A stretch of 9,954 nucleotides of DNA from Opitutales bacterium. Lineage in GTDB: Bacteria; Verrucomicrobiota; Verrucomicrobiia; Opitutales; UBA2987. The stretch's first letter is position 1; each line of letters opens with the position of its first letter. The translations under genes were made by a program, and so were the position numbers. The notes under the pieces are model-generated. The model was not told where the DNA came from. It searched no databases and saw nothing but the letters and a program-made list of their open reading frames with translations. Of this stretch, positions 1-7,445 are shown piece by piece. The DNA lies in assembly GCA_021772555.1 (NCBI GenBank), contig JAJFLT010000166.1:1-9954 (forward strand), written 5' to 3'.

Positions 1-1887
1 CTGACTCTTTCTCTGACTTTTGCCCTGCAAATTCTCCTTTTCACTCCCTGTGCCATGGGTTTGCTTTTCGTCATTAACCTGACGGAGTCTTGTGACAGGG
101 GTTCGGAGGTGCCAGCCGGGCTTTGGGATGAATTTCGCCTCGGCCATTTCATCAAACGCACCATGTTGGTCATGGACATGCGGCTATTGGGCTTTGCGGC
201 CGTGCTCTTTGCCGGGGTGGTGGTCGTCTCCACCCTCATTTTCCTGTTCATACCCAGGTTTCGCCTCGATCAGGCCATTCCCTTTCTCAACCTCAAGGGA
301 AAAGCGCGTTCCGGGTTCACTGACAACATCAACTTCGGGGATGTAGCGGAAATCATCGAAGATGACAGCGTGGCCCTGCGGGTGGACCTGCCGGAGGGAG
401 CCGAAGTGCCCGCAAATCCCTATTGGCGTATGGTGGTACTGGACGAATACTTTAACCGATCATTCCGCATGTCCTACTCAGCCAAGCGGAAAAATCGTAT
501 TTACTCGGATCAGCAATTTTTTATGAAAGGGCCTCCCGGGTCGAAGTTTGAAGATGAAAGCGACGATAATTGGACTTTTTATCTGGAGGGCGGCATCAGC
601 AAATTTCTACCCGTGGTGGGACCATTTTACTCACTGCGTTTCCAATCTCGAAAGGATGTCGAATTTAACGAAATTCTAAATTTAGCCGGTACCACCAGTA
701 TCAGCAGCAGTGTGCTCTTTTATCAAATTTCTCAAATGACTCCTGCCGATACTGTGCCTGCCCATTCCATCTTGAGTGATAAAATACCACTCTCGGAGAT
801 GGAGACAGTGTTCCTGGATCCCAACGAAAGCAAGCGACCGAAAAAAATCACCTATCCGCAAACCACTCTCGCCGTACCCGGGGGTCTCGCCAACCTAAAG
901 ATACTCGAACCCACCGTAGACGCCATTACACTTGGTGAGAAGCTGGATGCCCGCGAATTCAGCATTCGAGCCGTGGATTACCTGCGCAGTAAACATGGTT
1001 ATTCGCTGGACATATCCATCCCTCCCGGAGAAGCCGATGAACTCGTCCGCTGGCTCGGCTCGAACGAACCTGGCCATTGCGAGTTGTTTGCGGGCTCGTT
1101 TGCTCTTCTGGCCCGACTGGCCGGTATTCCAACCCGTTTGGTGACAGGTTTCCAGGGAGGAGCCTGGAGCGGATTTGAAAATTACTATATGGTGCGTAAT
1201 CGGGATGCCCATGCCTGGTGTGAGGTGTTCGACGGCAAAGGCAACTGGTTCAGGGTCGATCCCACTCCCGGCGCCGGGCGCCTAGGCGACGACGCCCAAA
1301 CTTCCTCCCTACAGGACCGTTTACTCGTCGATACCTCCTGGGGCGCCTACTTTGACAGTTTGCGCATCCTTTGGTACCGGCGTATCGTAAACTTCGACAA
1401 AGAGCAGCAGGATGAGATGGCGGGCAAATTCAAGACCGTCGGAGTCGAAACCATGAACACCCTCAAACTTCTCCTGCGGGATCGGCTGGATGCCCTTAAG
1501 AGCTGGTTAGTTCAGCCCTGGGGCGGAAGTCATTGGATGCGGGCCGGGGCGATCATCCTTGCAGCCGTAGTGGTCTATTTTTTGATTCGAAACATCGGAT
1601 GGTGGCTGCCCATCATCTACCGCGAAGCCAAATTTTTTGGTTTCGACATCAAGAGCGACCCTGTCCGTAAGAAAGCAGGCAAACTGGTGGTCCGTTTTCG
1701 AGCCCATAATATGGCCAATTCTATTTCAGAAGTTAAGGAAATCCGCCACCGGGAGTGGGATCGCACCTACCAGCAGTTGCTGGCCCTGCGCTACGGAGAC
1801 AGTCGATTCCGGTTCCCCCACCGGCCGGTATTCAAACAAGCCCGCAATCTTCTCAAACTCCTCCCAAGTGCCCAGATGAGGAATTGA
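1..1887 (+). CDS. Membrane-anchored transglutaminase-like protein, TgpA/DUF3488 family (5' partial)
   Basis: This looks like a TgpA-type protein: N-terminal membrane helices, a transglutaminase (papain-fold) domain, then a further helix and a cytoplasmic tail. Numbering from the ATG at 55, a helix spans about residues 43-66. It is followed by the DUF3488 signature (SGFTDNINFGD and PYWRMVVLDEYF). The transglutaminase core has the Cys-His-Asp triad at C342 (GHCELFAG), H386 (DAHAWCEVF) and D402 (WFRVDPTPG). A second helix lies at about 495-518, and the last 90 residues are basic and DUF4129-like in position. The frame has no stop between base 1 and 55, and those codons are hydrophobic (LTLSLTFALQILLF), continuing a helix across the ATG. 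The gene therefore starts outside the window and the ATG at 55 is internal. Family members often follow moxR and DUF58 genes, which cannot be checked here. The substrate is unknown; a role at the envelope is inferred. It converges on mrdA, with stops 2 nt apart. Confidence 0.9.
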   Translation: MTLSLTFALQILLFTPCAMGLLFVINLTESCDRGSEVPAGLWDEFRLGHFIKRTMLVMDMRLLGFAAVLFAGVVVVSTLIFLFIPRFRLDQAIPFLNLKGKARSGFTDNINFGDVAEIIEDDSVALRVDLPEGAEVPANPYWRMVVLDEYFNRSFRMSYSAKRKNRIYSDQQFFMKGPPGSKFEDESDDNWTFYLEGGISKFLPVVGPFYSLRFQSRKDVEFNEILNLAGTTSISSSVLFYQISQMTPADTVPAHSILSDKIPLSEMETVFLDPNESKRPKKITYPQTTLAVPGGLANLKILEPTVDAITLGEKLDAREFSIRAVDYLRSKHGYSLDISIPPGEADELVRWLGSNEPGHCELFAGSFALLARLAGIPTRLVTGFQGGAWSGFENYYMVRNRDAHAWCEVFDGKGNWFRVDPTPGAGRLGDDAQTSSLQDRLLVDTSWGAYFDSLRILWYRRIVNFDKEQQDEMAGKFKTVGVETMNTLKLLLRDRLDALKSWLVQPWGGSHWMRAGAIILAAVVVYFLIRNIGWWLPIIYREAKFFGFDIKSDPVRKKAGKLVVRFRAHNMANSISEVKEIRHREWDRTYQQLLALRYGDSRFRFPHRPVFKQARNLLKLLPSAQMRN

Positions 1888-1889
1888 TT

Positions 1890-3812
1890 TTACCTCGTAG
1901 CCAAATCGCCTGTTGTGGCATTATTTTTTTGAAAATAGGTTTGGAGGACTTTTTTTGCTACCGGGGCGGCGTGGCTTCCGCCGCCGTAGAGGTATTCGGG
2001 ATCGGTACTCTCGACCACCGTGGCAATGGCGATTTGGGGATCGTCGATGGGGGCGAAACAAATAAACCAGGCCATGGTTAATTTGTCCCCGTGAACCTGG
2101 GTTTGGGCGGTCCCCGTTTTTCCCGCGACGCGGATGCCCGGAATATGGGCGAGACGCGCGCTACCGGTGAGCAAACCCCGGTCCCGGCCCGATACGGCCA
2201 TTTCCATCCCTTCGACAATTCCGTTATAGAGATCCTCCGGCAGGTCAATTTTCGAACCGCCGTGCTGAATCCGGCGCGGGTCGATGGTGGCATCGTAGAG
2301 AAGGGTGGTTCGCGTTCGTGTTTCCCGCCGGGCGAAAGAAGCCATGAAGGTGGCCATTTGTAATGGAGTGACCAGCAGGTAACCTTGCCCGATAGCGATA
2401 TTGGCGGTATCGCCCGCCGTCCAGGCACCGTGCTGCCGCTTTTCTTTATATTCGGGGTTGGGCACAATCATGCGACCGGTTTCATTGGGCAATTCGATTC
2501 CCGTGGGTTGATGAAGTCCGAACAGGCGGGCGGTTCTATTGATTTGGTCGACGCCGGTGCGGAGCCCAACGTTTTGAAAGTAAACATTGCAGCTTTTCAT
2601 AATGGCCCGCTTAAAACTCATTTCCCCTCGATCCCGATGATTATTGCAGGGAAAGCTACGATTACCCACCTGCAAAGATCCCCGGCATTCGTAGACGGTA
2701 TCCAGGTCGATGGAGCCGCTTAATAAACCTGCCGTTGCCATCACGATTTTAAAGCTGGAGCCGGGAGGATAAAGGCCCGCGATGGCACGATTGAGCCAGG
2801 CGCCTCTTTCGTTTATGCTGCGATAAACCTGATTGGGAATATAGGGGCTCAGGCTGTTGAGGTCGAAATCGGGCTTGCTGGCCAGGGCCAGTACTTCACC
2901 GGTTTTAACATTGAGGGCGGCGAGGGCTCCTTTGTTTTCCCCCAAGGCTTCTTCGGTAGCCAATTGCAAGTCGATATCGATGGTGATGCTGAGATCGTTG
3001 CCTTTGGCGGGAAGTTGTTGCCGGGCCAATTGATATTGAAAGCCTGAGGGGTCCACCACCCAGATTTCCCCGCCGCTGGTTCCTTGCAAATGCTCATCGA
3101 ATTGCCTCTCCAGTCCTGTGCGGCCCGTTTTGCCTTTGAAAGTCACCGTGGTGAGATCATCACCGGGGACTCCTTCCGCCGGCACCTCGAAGGTTGTACC
3201 GACAAAGCCGAGGATGTGTGCGGCGCTTGAGCCATAAGGGTAGTAGCGGGCACTTTCGGTGTGGATTTGAATGGGGGAATTAACCGGCACCTGTTCGATT
3301 AATTGGGCAAAGTCGTCCAGTTCCAGATCCTTGACCAGAGCCTTGGGCAGAAGCAGGTTCTGGCGGAAATGCCGTTCGACCTCGTTGCGGTCCACCTGAT
3401 CGTTTCTGCCCAAAATTTGATTAACCCGGTCAAGGTACTTTTGCACCACCGCGCTACGCGCTTCCACCTGCAGTTCATTTCGGTCGATTTTAAGGTTACT
3501 GGAGCGGGCCGCGCGCACCAACTCGATGTATTTACGGCGAAACTCCGGACGAAGCTCGCTGAGGTAGACCACGGCTGAAAACCGTGGGCGGTTGCCGACC
3601 AGCAATTGGCCTTCGCGATCATAAATATTTCCCCGTGGGCCGGGTACCAGAATACGCCGTTGATTCTGCTTTTTTTCCTGTTCTCGATAAGTGGGCCAAA
3701 GAATTACCTGCCGGTAAAAAAGCCCCGTCGACAGCACCAAAAATAAAATGGCGAATATGAGGTAAAAGACCCGCAAACGCGGATTGAAATTTTTATAGAC
3801 CTCGAAAAGCAT
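1890..3812 (-). CDS. mrdA: Penicillin-binding protein 2, elongation-specific D,D-transpeptidase
   Basis: This is a class B penicillin-binding protein that cross-links peptidoglycan strands in the periplasm during side-wall elongation, as part of the Rod complex. At 640 residues it is normal for the family. A short cytoplasmic start precedes one membrane helix (about 14-33), then the PBP-dimer region with the RGNIYDREG element (60-68), then the transpeptidase domain. All three catalytic motifs are present: SSFK with nucleophile S352 and K355, SCN at 407-409, and KTG at 565-567. The start is an ATG; an in-frame stop three codons further upstream excludes extension, and no Shine-Dalgarno motif precedes it. 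PBP2 is preferred over FtsI because the gene follows mreBCD. A 149-nt spacer separates it from mreD, so it may have its own transcription start. No rodA follows; the next gene is convergent. Confidence 0.96.
   Translation of the reverse strand: MLFEVYKNFNPRLRVFYLIFAILFLVLSTGLFYRQVILWPTYREQEKKQNQRRILVPGPRGNIYDREGQLLVGNRPRFSAVVYLSELRPEFRRKYIELVRAARSSNLKIDRNELQVEARSAVVQKYLDRVNQILGRNDQVDRNEVERHFRQNLLLPKALVKDLELDDFAQLIEQVPVNSPIQIHTESARYYPYGSSAAHILGFVGTTFEVPAEGVPGDDLTTVTFKGKTGRTGLERQFDEHLQGTSGGEIWVVDPSGFQYQLARQQLPAKGNDLSITIDIDLQLATEEALGENKGALAALNVKTGEVLALASKPDFDLNSLSPYIPNQVYRSINERGAWLNRAIAGLYPPGSSFKIVMATAGLLSGSIDLDTVYECRGSLQVGNRSFPCNNHRDRGEMSFKRAIMKSCNVYFQNVGLRTGVDQINRTARLFGLHQPTGIELPNETGRMIVPNPEYKEKRQHGAWTAGDTANIAIGQGYLLVTPLQMATFMASFARRETRTRTTLLYDATIDPRRIQHGGSKIDLPEDLYNGIVEGMEMAVSGRDRGLLTGSARLAHIPGIRVAGKTGTAQTQVHGDKLTMAWFICFAPIDDPQIAIATVVESTDPEYLYGGGSHAAPVAKKVLQTYFQKNNATTGDLATR
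1900..1930 (+). terminator. Candidate intrinsic terminator of the transglutaminase gene, inside the mrdA 3' end
   Basis: Thirteen bases past the stop codon at 1887, GCCA (1900-1903) can pair with TGGC (1916-1919). Two more A-T pairs can form across one bulged G. The tract ATTATTTTTTT (1920-1930) follows immediately. The stem is short and would be weak; the T-tract is the stronger part of the signal. On the minus strand this stretch encodes the lysine/asparagine-rich end of PBP2, so the A-rich codons alone could explain it. Confidence 0.35.
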
Positions 3813-3889
3813 TGGTTGCGATTAGGCAATCCACCTTGATCGTTTTTATCTCCATTTGGCAAAGATTAACTGAGAAAAATATGTTTCTT

Positions 3890-3895
3890 ACTATA
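3890..3895 (-). promoter_or_regulatory. Possible -10 element for mrdA
   Basis: The minus strand reads TATAGT here, five of six matches to the sigma-70 -10 consensus, about 80 nt before the mrdA start in the mreD-mrdA spacer. I see no convincing -35 hexamer at 16-18 nt spacing, and the heptad repeat lies just upstream of where one would sit. This is a weak call. Confidence 0.2.
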
Positions 3896-3927
3896 CACAG
3901 GAGGTGGGATTGTGCGTTCTGAAAAAT

Positions 3928-3955
3928 CCTGACACCTGAAACCTGTATTCCTTCC
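3928..3955. repeat. Degenerate 7-nt tandem repeat in the mreD-mrdA spacer
   Basis: The plus strand shows CCTGACA (3928-3934), CCTGAAA (3935-3941) and CCTGTAT (3942-3948) directly abutting, followed by a weaker unit TCCTTCC (3949-3955). The array ends 6 nt before the mreD stop codon. Three of the four units have an identical or one-mismatch partner in the longer array at 7991-8053, which lies on the opposite strand. The function is unknown to me; it is too irregular to be a simple microsatellite and has no CRISPR-like spacers. Confidence 0.7.
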
Positions 3956-3961
3956 TCGCTT

Positions 3962-4489
3962 TTAATACTGCTGTAATTCGGCCCCGACATCGATCTCCCA
4001 CATGAGAAGGGCCTTTCTCTGCAGGTTCACCCACCAGCCGACAACAATTAATACAACAAGTTGAGAGAAGGCCAGGTCGCATAAAAAACGGAACCAGAAT
4101 TCGGATAGATTCTGCAGACTTCCTGCGGTGAAAAACGACAGACCCAGCATGATAAAAAAATTGCTCCAAAGGGCTGCCAAGAGGACATGGCGAGGATTTT
4201 CACGGCGAAACACGCGACGCATCTTTAAAAGGAAAGCGAAAGTTCCAAAATAAAGAATGACATGGACCCCGAAAGGAACCGGAAGGGTGGCATCGACGAA
4301 CATTGCCGTGATGAGGACGATCAATAATCCCTGACCGGTGTTTAGGTAGAAAAAAGGGAATAGCAAAAACAAAGCCTCCACGGATATGTGAATCGAAAAC
4401 GGGGCCAACGATTCGTTGACCTGATTGACGACAAAATAAAGCAGGCCATTGGCGAACAGAATCAGGAGGGTGCGTTTGTCGTCGTTCAT
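3962..4489 (-). CDS. mreD: Rod shape-determining protein MreD
   Basis: MreD is an integral inner-membrane protein that, with MreC, couples cytoplasmic MreB filaments to the periplasmic elongation enzymes. At 175 residues it has the family's usual size. The sequence is mostly hydrophobic, with about five to six membrane segments (for example residues 6-22, 35-65, 75-90, 105-125 and 135-155) and a basic loop MRRVFRRENPRH between them. MreD is poorly conserved, so the identification rests on size, topology and position directly after mreC. Its ATG overlaps the mreC stop codon by 4 nt (ATGA), pointing to translational coupling; no Shine-Dalgarno motif is visible. Confidence 0.9.
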   Translation of the reverse strand: MNDDKRTLLILFANGLLYFVVNQVNESLAPFSIHISVEALFLLFPFFYLNTGQGLLIVLITAMFVDATLPVPFGVHVILYFGTFAFLLKMRRVFRRENPRHVLLAALWSNFFIMLGLSFFTAGSLQNLSEFWFRFLCDLAFSQLVVLIVVGWWVNLQRKALLMWEIDVGAELQQY

Positions 4490-5325
4490 CGATCGCCAAC
4501 GGCTTTTATGGGCACGAGAACGGCGACTTCCCTGAGACTGAGAAGTTCTTTATTGAGTCGGGGCTGACCGCTTTGAAAGAGTCCGTCGGGGCTGGTTGTG
4601 AGCCGGTTGACCCAACCTATGGTGAGACCATCGGGAAAGACACCTCCCAGACGCGAGGAGGCCAGTCTGCGAGGGGCGGATGCGGTTAAAACAACATCGG
4701 GGGGCACATTCATTACTCTGCCCCGCGGATTGGTGAACGGAAGGTTGACCGCACCTTGATAGGTGACCGGCCTTTCATCATTGTCGAATTGAGCGGCCAT
4801 GCGAAAGTTTGGGCTGGTGACCAGCTCGATAACAGACGTGTAGGTATGCACTTCGCTGACCCTGCCCACTACACCTCCGGAATATACCACGGCGGCTCCT
4901 TCGGGAATTCCGTGCCATCTGCCTTTCTGGATGACCATTTGCTGCCACCATGAGCTCTGATCCCTGCGCACCACGCGGGCAATCTTGTAATCGAAACGGG
5001 GCGCGGGAGGGAGGACGAGAATTTTTTCCATCCGGGACAGCTCTTTCCGCAGTGAATCGATTTCCTGAAGCTTCAACTCATAGGCGGAGTTAAGGCGCGC
5101 CAAGTCGCGACCGGCTTCATAGAGTTCCTCCTTGGAATGAGCCATCAAGCCGAGGGATTGGCTGACATTTTTTAGCCCTGCTGCCGTCAGCCAAACGGGG
5201 GCTTGAAACTCATAGAATCCGGTTCGAGCGAAGGATTTGAAAACAACAGGCAAAAGGAGCCAAGCCACTGAAATACCCAGCAAATATACTATGGGCCTGG
5301 CCGCGTGAGGGATTTTTCTGGCCAA
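4486..5325 (-). CDS. mreC: Rod shape-determining protein MreC
   Basis: MreC is a bitopic membrane protein whose periplasmic part organises the elongation complex and activates PBP2. The 279 residues show a short basic N-terminus, one membrane helix (about 13-31, IVYLLGISVAWLLLPVVF), a charged heptad-like coiled-coil stretch (about 64-103), then the beta-rich MreC domain (SWWQQMVIQKGRWHGIPEGA onward, glycine- and valine-rich). The start is TTG at 5323-5325: the frame stops at 5350-5352 and has no ATG or GTG between that stop and the membrane helix. No Shine-Dalgarno motif precedes it. It lies 24 nt after mreB and overlaps mreD by 4 nt, fitting one transcript. The TTG start with no ribosome-binding motif may lower its level relative to MreB, which is inference. 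Confidence 0.94.
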   Translation of the reverse strand: MARKIPHAARPIVYLLGISVAWLLLPVVFKSFARTGFYEFQAPVWLTAAGLKNVSQSLGLMAHSKEELYEAGRDLARLNSAYELKLQEIDSLRKELSRMEKILVLPPAPRFDYKIARVVRRDQSSWWQQMVIQKGRWHGIPEGAAVVYSGGVVGRVSEVHTYTSVIELVTSPNFRMAAQFDNDERPVTYQGAVNLPFTNPRGRVMNVPPDVVLTASAPRRLASSRLGGVFPDGLTIGWVNRLTTSPDGLFQSGQPRLNKELLSLREVAVLVPIKAVGDR

Positions 5326-5349
5326 TGTTCGGGAGCAGGTTAAGAGAGG

Positions 5350-6369
5350 TCAATAGGCTCGTGATCTGGAGTCCTTGAGGTTTTGGATGACAATTCCGGT
5401 GCCGTTGGCCACGGCGCTCAAGGGATCTTCGCCCACCATGACCGGCAAACCCGTGGCATCGCTCAACAATTTGTCCAATCCCCTAATGAGGGAACCGCCG
5501 CCGGCTAGAAAAAATCCACGGTCCACCAAGTCGGCGGACAGCTCCGGTGGGCAGCGTTCAAGGGCGTTGCGGACCAATTCAATCATCGCGCTGAAAGTAT
5601 CGACAAGAGCTTCGCGAATTTCCTGGGAGGAGATTTGCAGGGTTTTGGGCAAACCTGCGGACGAATCGCGTCCCTTGATTTCCAGCGTTAATTCGTCCTC
5701 CAGAGGAGTTGCCGAACCAATGCGGATTTTGATCTCCTCGGCCATGCGCTCGCCGATGACCAGGTTGTAAGCTCTTTTCACATAATTTATGATGGCCGTG
5801 TCCATTTCGTCACCGCCGACACGGACACTCTTGGTGTAAACGACATCAGAATAGGATATGATGGCCACCTCGGTCGTTCCCCCGCCAATGTCCACGATCA
5901 TATTGGCGGTCGGTTCTTCAATCGGAAGCCTCAGGCCGATAGCCGCCGCCATAGGTTCCTGCAGTAGCATGACCTCCCTGGCCCCGGCGTGGGTGGCGGA
6001 TTCCTTGACCGCCCGGCGCTCCACCTCGGTAATTCCCGAGGGCACCGCGACCACCACCCGGGGTCCGGCAAAATTCCGATGTTTGTTGGCTTGTTTGATA
6101 AAATGGCGCAGCATGGCCTCGGTAATCTCGAAATCGGCGATTACGCCATCCTTCATGGGGCGAAGGGCGGTGATACTGCCGGGAGTGCGGCCCAGCATAC
6201 GTTTGGCATGTTCTCCTACGGCCACCACTTTGCGGGTCGTGTTGTTGATCGCGACCACGCTTGGCTCCCGCAGAACAATGCCTCTGTCCTTGACAAACAC
6301 AAGGGTATTGGCGGTCCCTAGGTCGATACCAATATCGTTAGAAAATAAATTGAAAATTTTGCCCAACAT
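5350..6369 (-). CDS. mreB: Actin-like rod shape-determining protein MreB
   Basis: MreB is an ATP-binding bacterial actin that forms membrane-bound filaments and directs side-wall synthesis. Its 339 residues match the family. An amphipathic N-terminus (MLGKIFNLF), typical of the membrane-binding helix of Gram-negative MreB, precedes phosphate-1 motif IDLGTANTLVF (DLGTAN at 16-21). Phosphate-2 motif DIGGGTTE lies at 160-167 and the adenosine motif LAGGGS at 288-293. The well-conserved stretches AVPSGITEVE, SVRVGGDEMD and AEEIKI are all intact. The ATG at 6367-6369 fits the usual start; an AGGAAG lies upstream but about 12 nt away, long for a Shine-Dalgarno. It is first in the mreBCD-mrdA cluster, preceded by a 118-nt spacer that probably carries the promoter. 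Confidence 0.98.
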   Translation of the reverse strand: MLGKIFNLFSNDIGIDLGTANTLVFVKDRGIVLREPSVVAINNTTRKVVAVGEHAKRMLGRTPGSITALRPMKDGVIADFEITEAMLRHFIKQANKHRNFAGPRVVVAVPSGITEVERRAVKESATHAGAREVMLLQEPMAAAIGLRLPIEEPTANMIVDIGGGTTEVAIISYSDVVYTKSVRVGGDEMDTAIINYVKRAYNLVIGERMAEEIKIRIGSATPLEDELTLEIKGRDSSAGLPKTLQISSQEIREALVDTFSAMIELVRNALERCPPELSADLVDRGFFLAGGGSLIRGLDKLLSDATGLPVMVGEDPLSAVANGTGIVIQNLKDSRSRAY

Positions 6370-6404
6370 GCTTGGCTAATGCTTCCTGAACCGGCTTTGC
6401 AGTA

Positions 6405-6433
6405 CTTTTCGGTGTAAATCCACTTGTTGTCAA
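6405..6433 (-). promoter_or_regulatory. Possible promoter of the mreBCD-mrdA cluster
   Basis: The minus strand carries an exact -35 hexamer TTGACA at 6428-6433 within the only spacer before mreB. At 17-18 nt spacing the -10 position reads GAAAAG or AAAAGT, a poor match (at most three of six). The resulting leader to the mreB ATG would be roughly 30 nt. Placement is reasonable, but the -10 is weak. Confidence 0.28.
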
Positions 6434-6487
6434 AAGAAATTCATTTTTTGATGCGTAATAATTGGTAGCGCTGACTGAAGATCGTCA

Positions 6488-7381
6488 CTAGGAACTATTT
6501 TGTTCTTCCTTGAGACGGAGTTCTGGCTCTTTTTTCCTGGATTGCCTTTCGGCCAGAACCACCGCCAGGATCATGAGACCACCGCCCGCCAAAAGGCGCG
6601 ATAAATCGGCTTTTTCACCGAACACCACGAGGGAAACCAATACCGCAAGGGGAATTTTGATATTGTTAAACACGGCCAATGTGCCCGGATTGGTTTCCAG
6701 AGCGCCCTTGTTCCAAAGAAAAAAACCCAGACCGGAGGCCAGAAATCCAAGATAAAGCAGGACAAGGACCTGAATCCAGGTCAAGTCCATGATATTATGC
6801 CAGCCTTGGGTCGCTGTAGTCGAGATGGAGGTTACTATAACCGCGCCCAGGTAGAGTAAGGCGTATATCTCCCGATCCCGTAGAGTCTTGTATTGTCGGC
6901 GGACCCTGCGGTATTCGATTTGGCCGAAGGCAAAACAGACATTGGAGGCTTGCATGAGGAAAAAACCCATCAAAACGCCTTGGTAAGAGATGTTCTGGTA
7001 TTGAATCAAGCCCGCCCCGATAACGGCCAGGAGGGCCAGTCCGAGATAAAATACTTGTAAACGGCGGGAATAAATATCGTTGATGAGGGTTACGTAGATG
7101 GGGGTAAATATCGTAAAAAGAGCCACCTGATAGGCTTCCAGAAACCGAAAAGCATAAAGATATGCGCTGTACATAAGGCCAAATTGCACCGCTCCGATCC
7201 CGATCAACCGCAAGGACAACATCGGGGTCAGCATTTTATGGCGCAAAAAGGGAAGAAATAAGGGAAAGGCCAGAAACATCCGCGTCCATGCGATAAAATT
7301 GGAATCGATCCCTTCCAGGTTATGTTTGATCAATCCGAAAGATACCGACCAAATGAGGGAAACTATGAGCAAGTAGACCAC
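6488..7381 (-). CDS. EamA-family (drug/metabolite transporter superfamily) permease
   Basis: This is a predicted inner-membrane permease of 297 residues with about ten membrane segments, arranged as two EamA repeats. The first runs from about 1 to 128 (LIVSLIWSVSFGLIK, then an FLEAYQVALF region). The second runs from about 135 to 277 and ends in the family hallmark FGEKADLSRLLAGGGLMILAVVLAE. A charged cytoplasmic tail rich in K, R and E follows. Known EamA proteins export or import amino acids, nucleosides or other small metabolites; the substrate cannot be read from sequence. The start is GTG at 7379-7381; an in-frame TAG five codons upstream (7394-7396) prevents extension, and the helix begins right after the start. 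Its stop is 118 nt before mreB, so it is probably not part of the mre operon. A hairpin lies just upstream (7402-7440). Confidence 0.9.
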   Translation of the reverse strand: MVYLLIVSLIWSVSFGLIKHNLEGIDSNFIAWTRMFLAFPLFLPFLRHKMLTPMLSLRLIGIGAVQFGLMYSAYLYAFRFLEAYQVALFTIFTPIYVTLINDIYSRRLQVFYLGLALLAVIGAGLIQYQNISYQGVLMGFFLMQASNVCFAFGQIEYRRVRRQYKTLRDREIYALLYLGAVIVTSISTTATQGWHNIMDLTWIQVLVLLYLGFLASGLGFFLWNKGALETNPGTLAVFNNIKIPLAVLVSLVVFGEKADLSRLLAGGGLMILAVVLAERQSRKKEPELRLKEEQNSS

Positions 7382-7401
7382 GCGGCGTTTAGCCTAGATG
7401 G

Positions 7402-7440
7402 AAATTCCCGAAAAAGAAACAAAAAACAAACGGGGAATTT
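7402..7440 (-). other. Hairpin with 20-nt U-rich loop before the EamA gene
   Basis: AAATTCCCG (7402-7410) is complementary to CGGGGAATTT (7431-7440) apart from one extra G, giving about nine pairs. The loop at 7411-7430 is pure A and C with one G on the plus strand, hence U-rich in the minus-strand RNA. It occupies most of the 64 nt between the reductase stop and the EamA GTG. No T-tract follows the stem, so it is not a standard intrinsic terminator on the minus strand. It could be an RNA control element, a processing site or a protein-binding loop; none of these is shown. Confidence 0.5.
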
Positions 7441-7445
7441 TGTAC

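Noticed and set aside
895..1212. Minus-strand ORF of 105 codons inside the transglutaminase gene
   Set aside because: It lies opposite the catalytic domain with the intact triad; its translation has no recognisable features and it is a shadow of the real gene.
3891..4169. Minus-strand ORF of 92 codons that covers the heptad repeat before mrdA
   Set aside because: It overlaps mreD in another frame and runs into the spacer; its translation shows no membrane or domain pattern.
5858..6379. Plus-strand ORF of 173 codons opposite mreB
   Set aside because: mreB on the other strand has all actin-family motifs; the plus-strand product is serine/threonine-rich low-information sequence typical of antisense frames.
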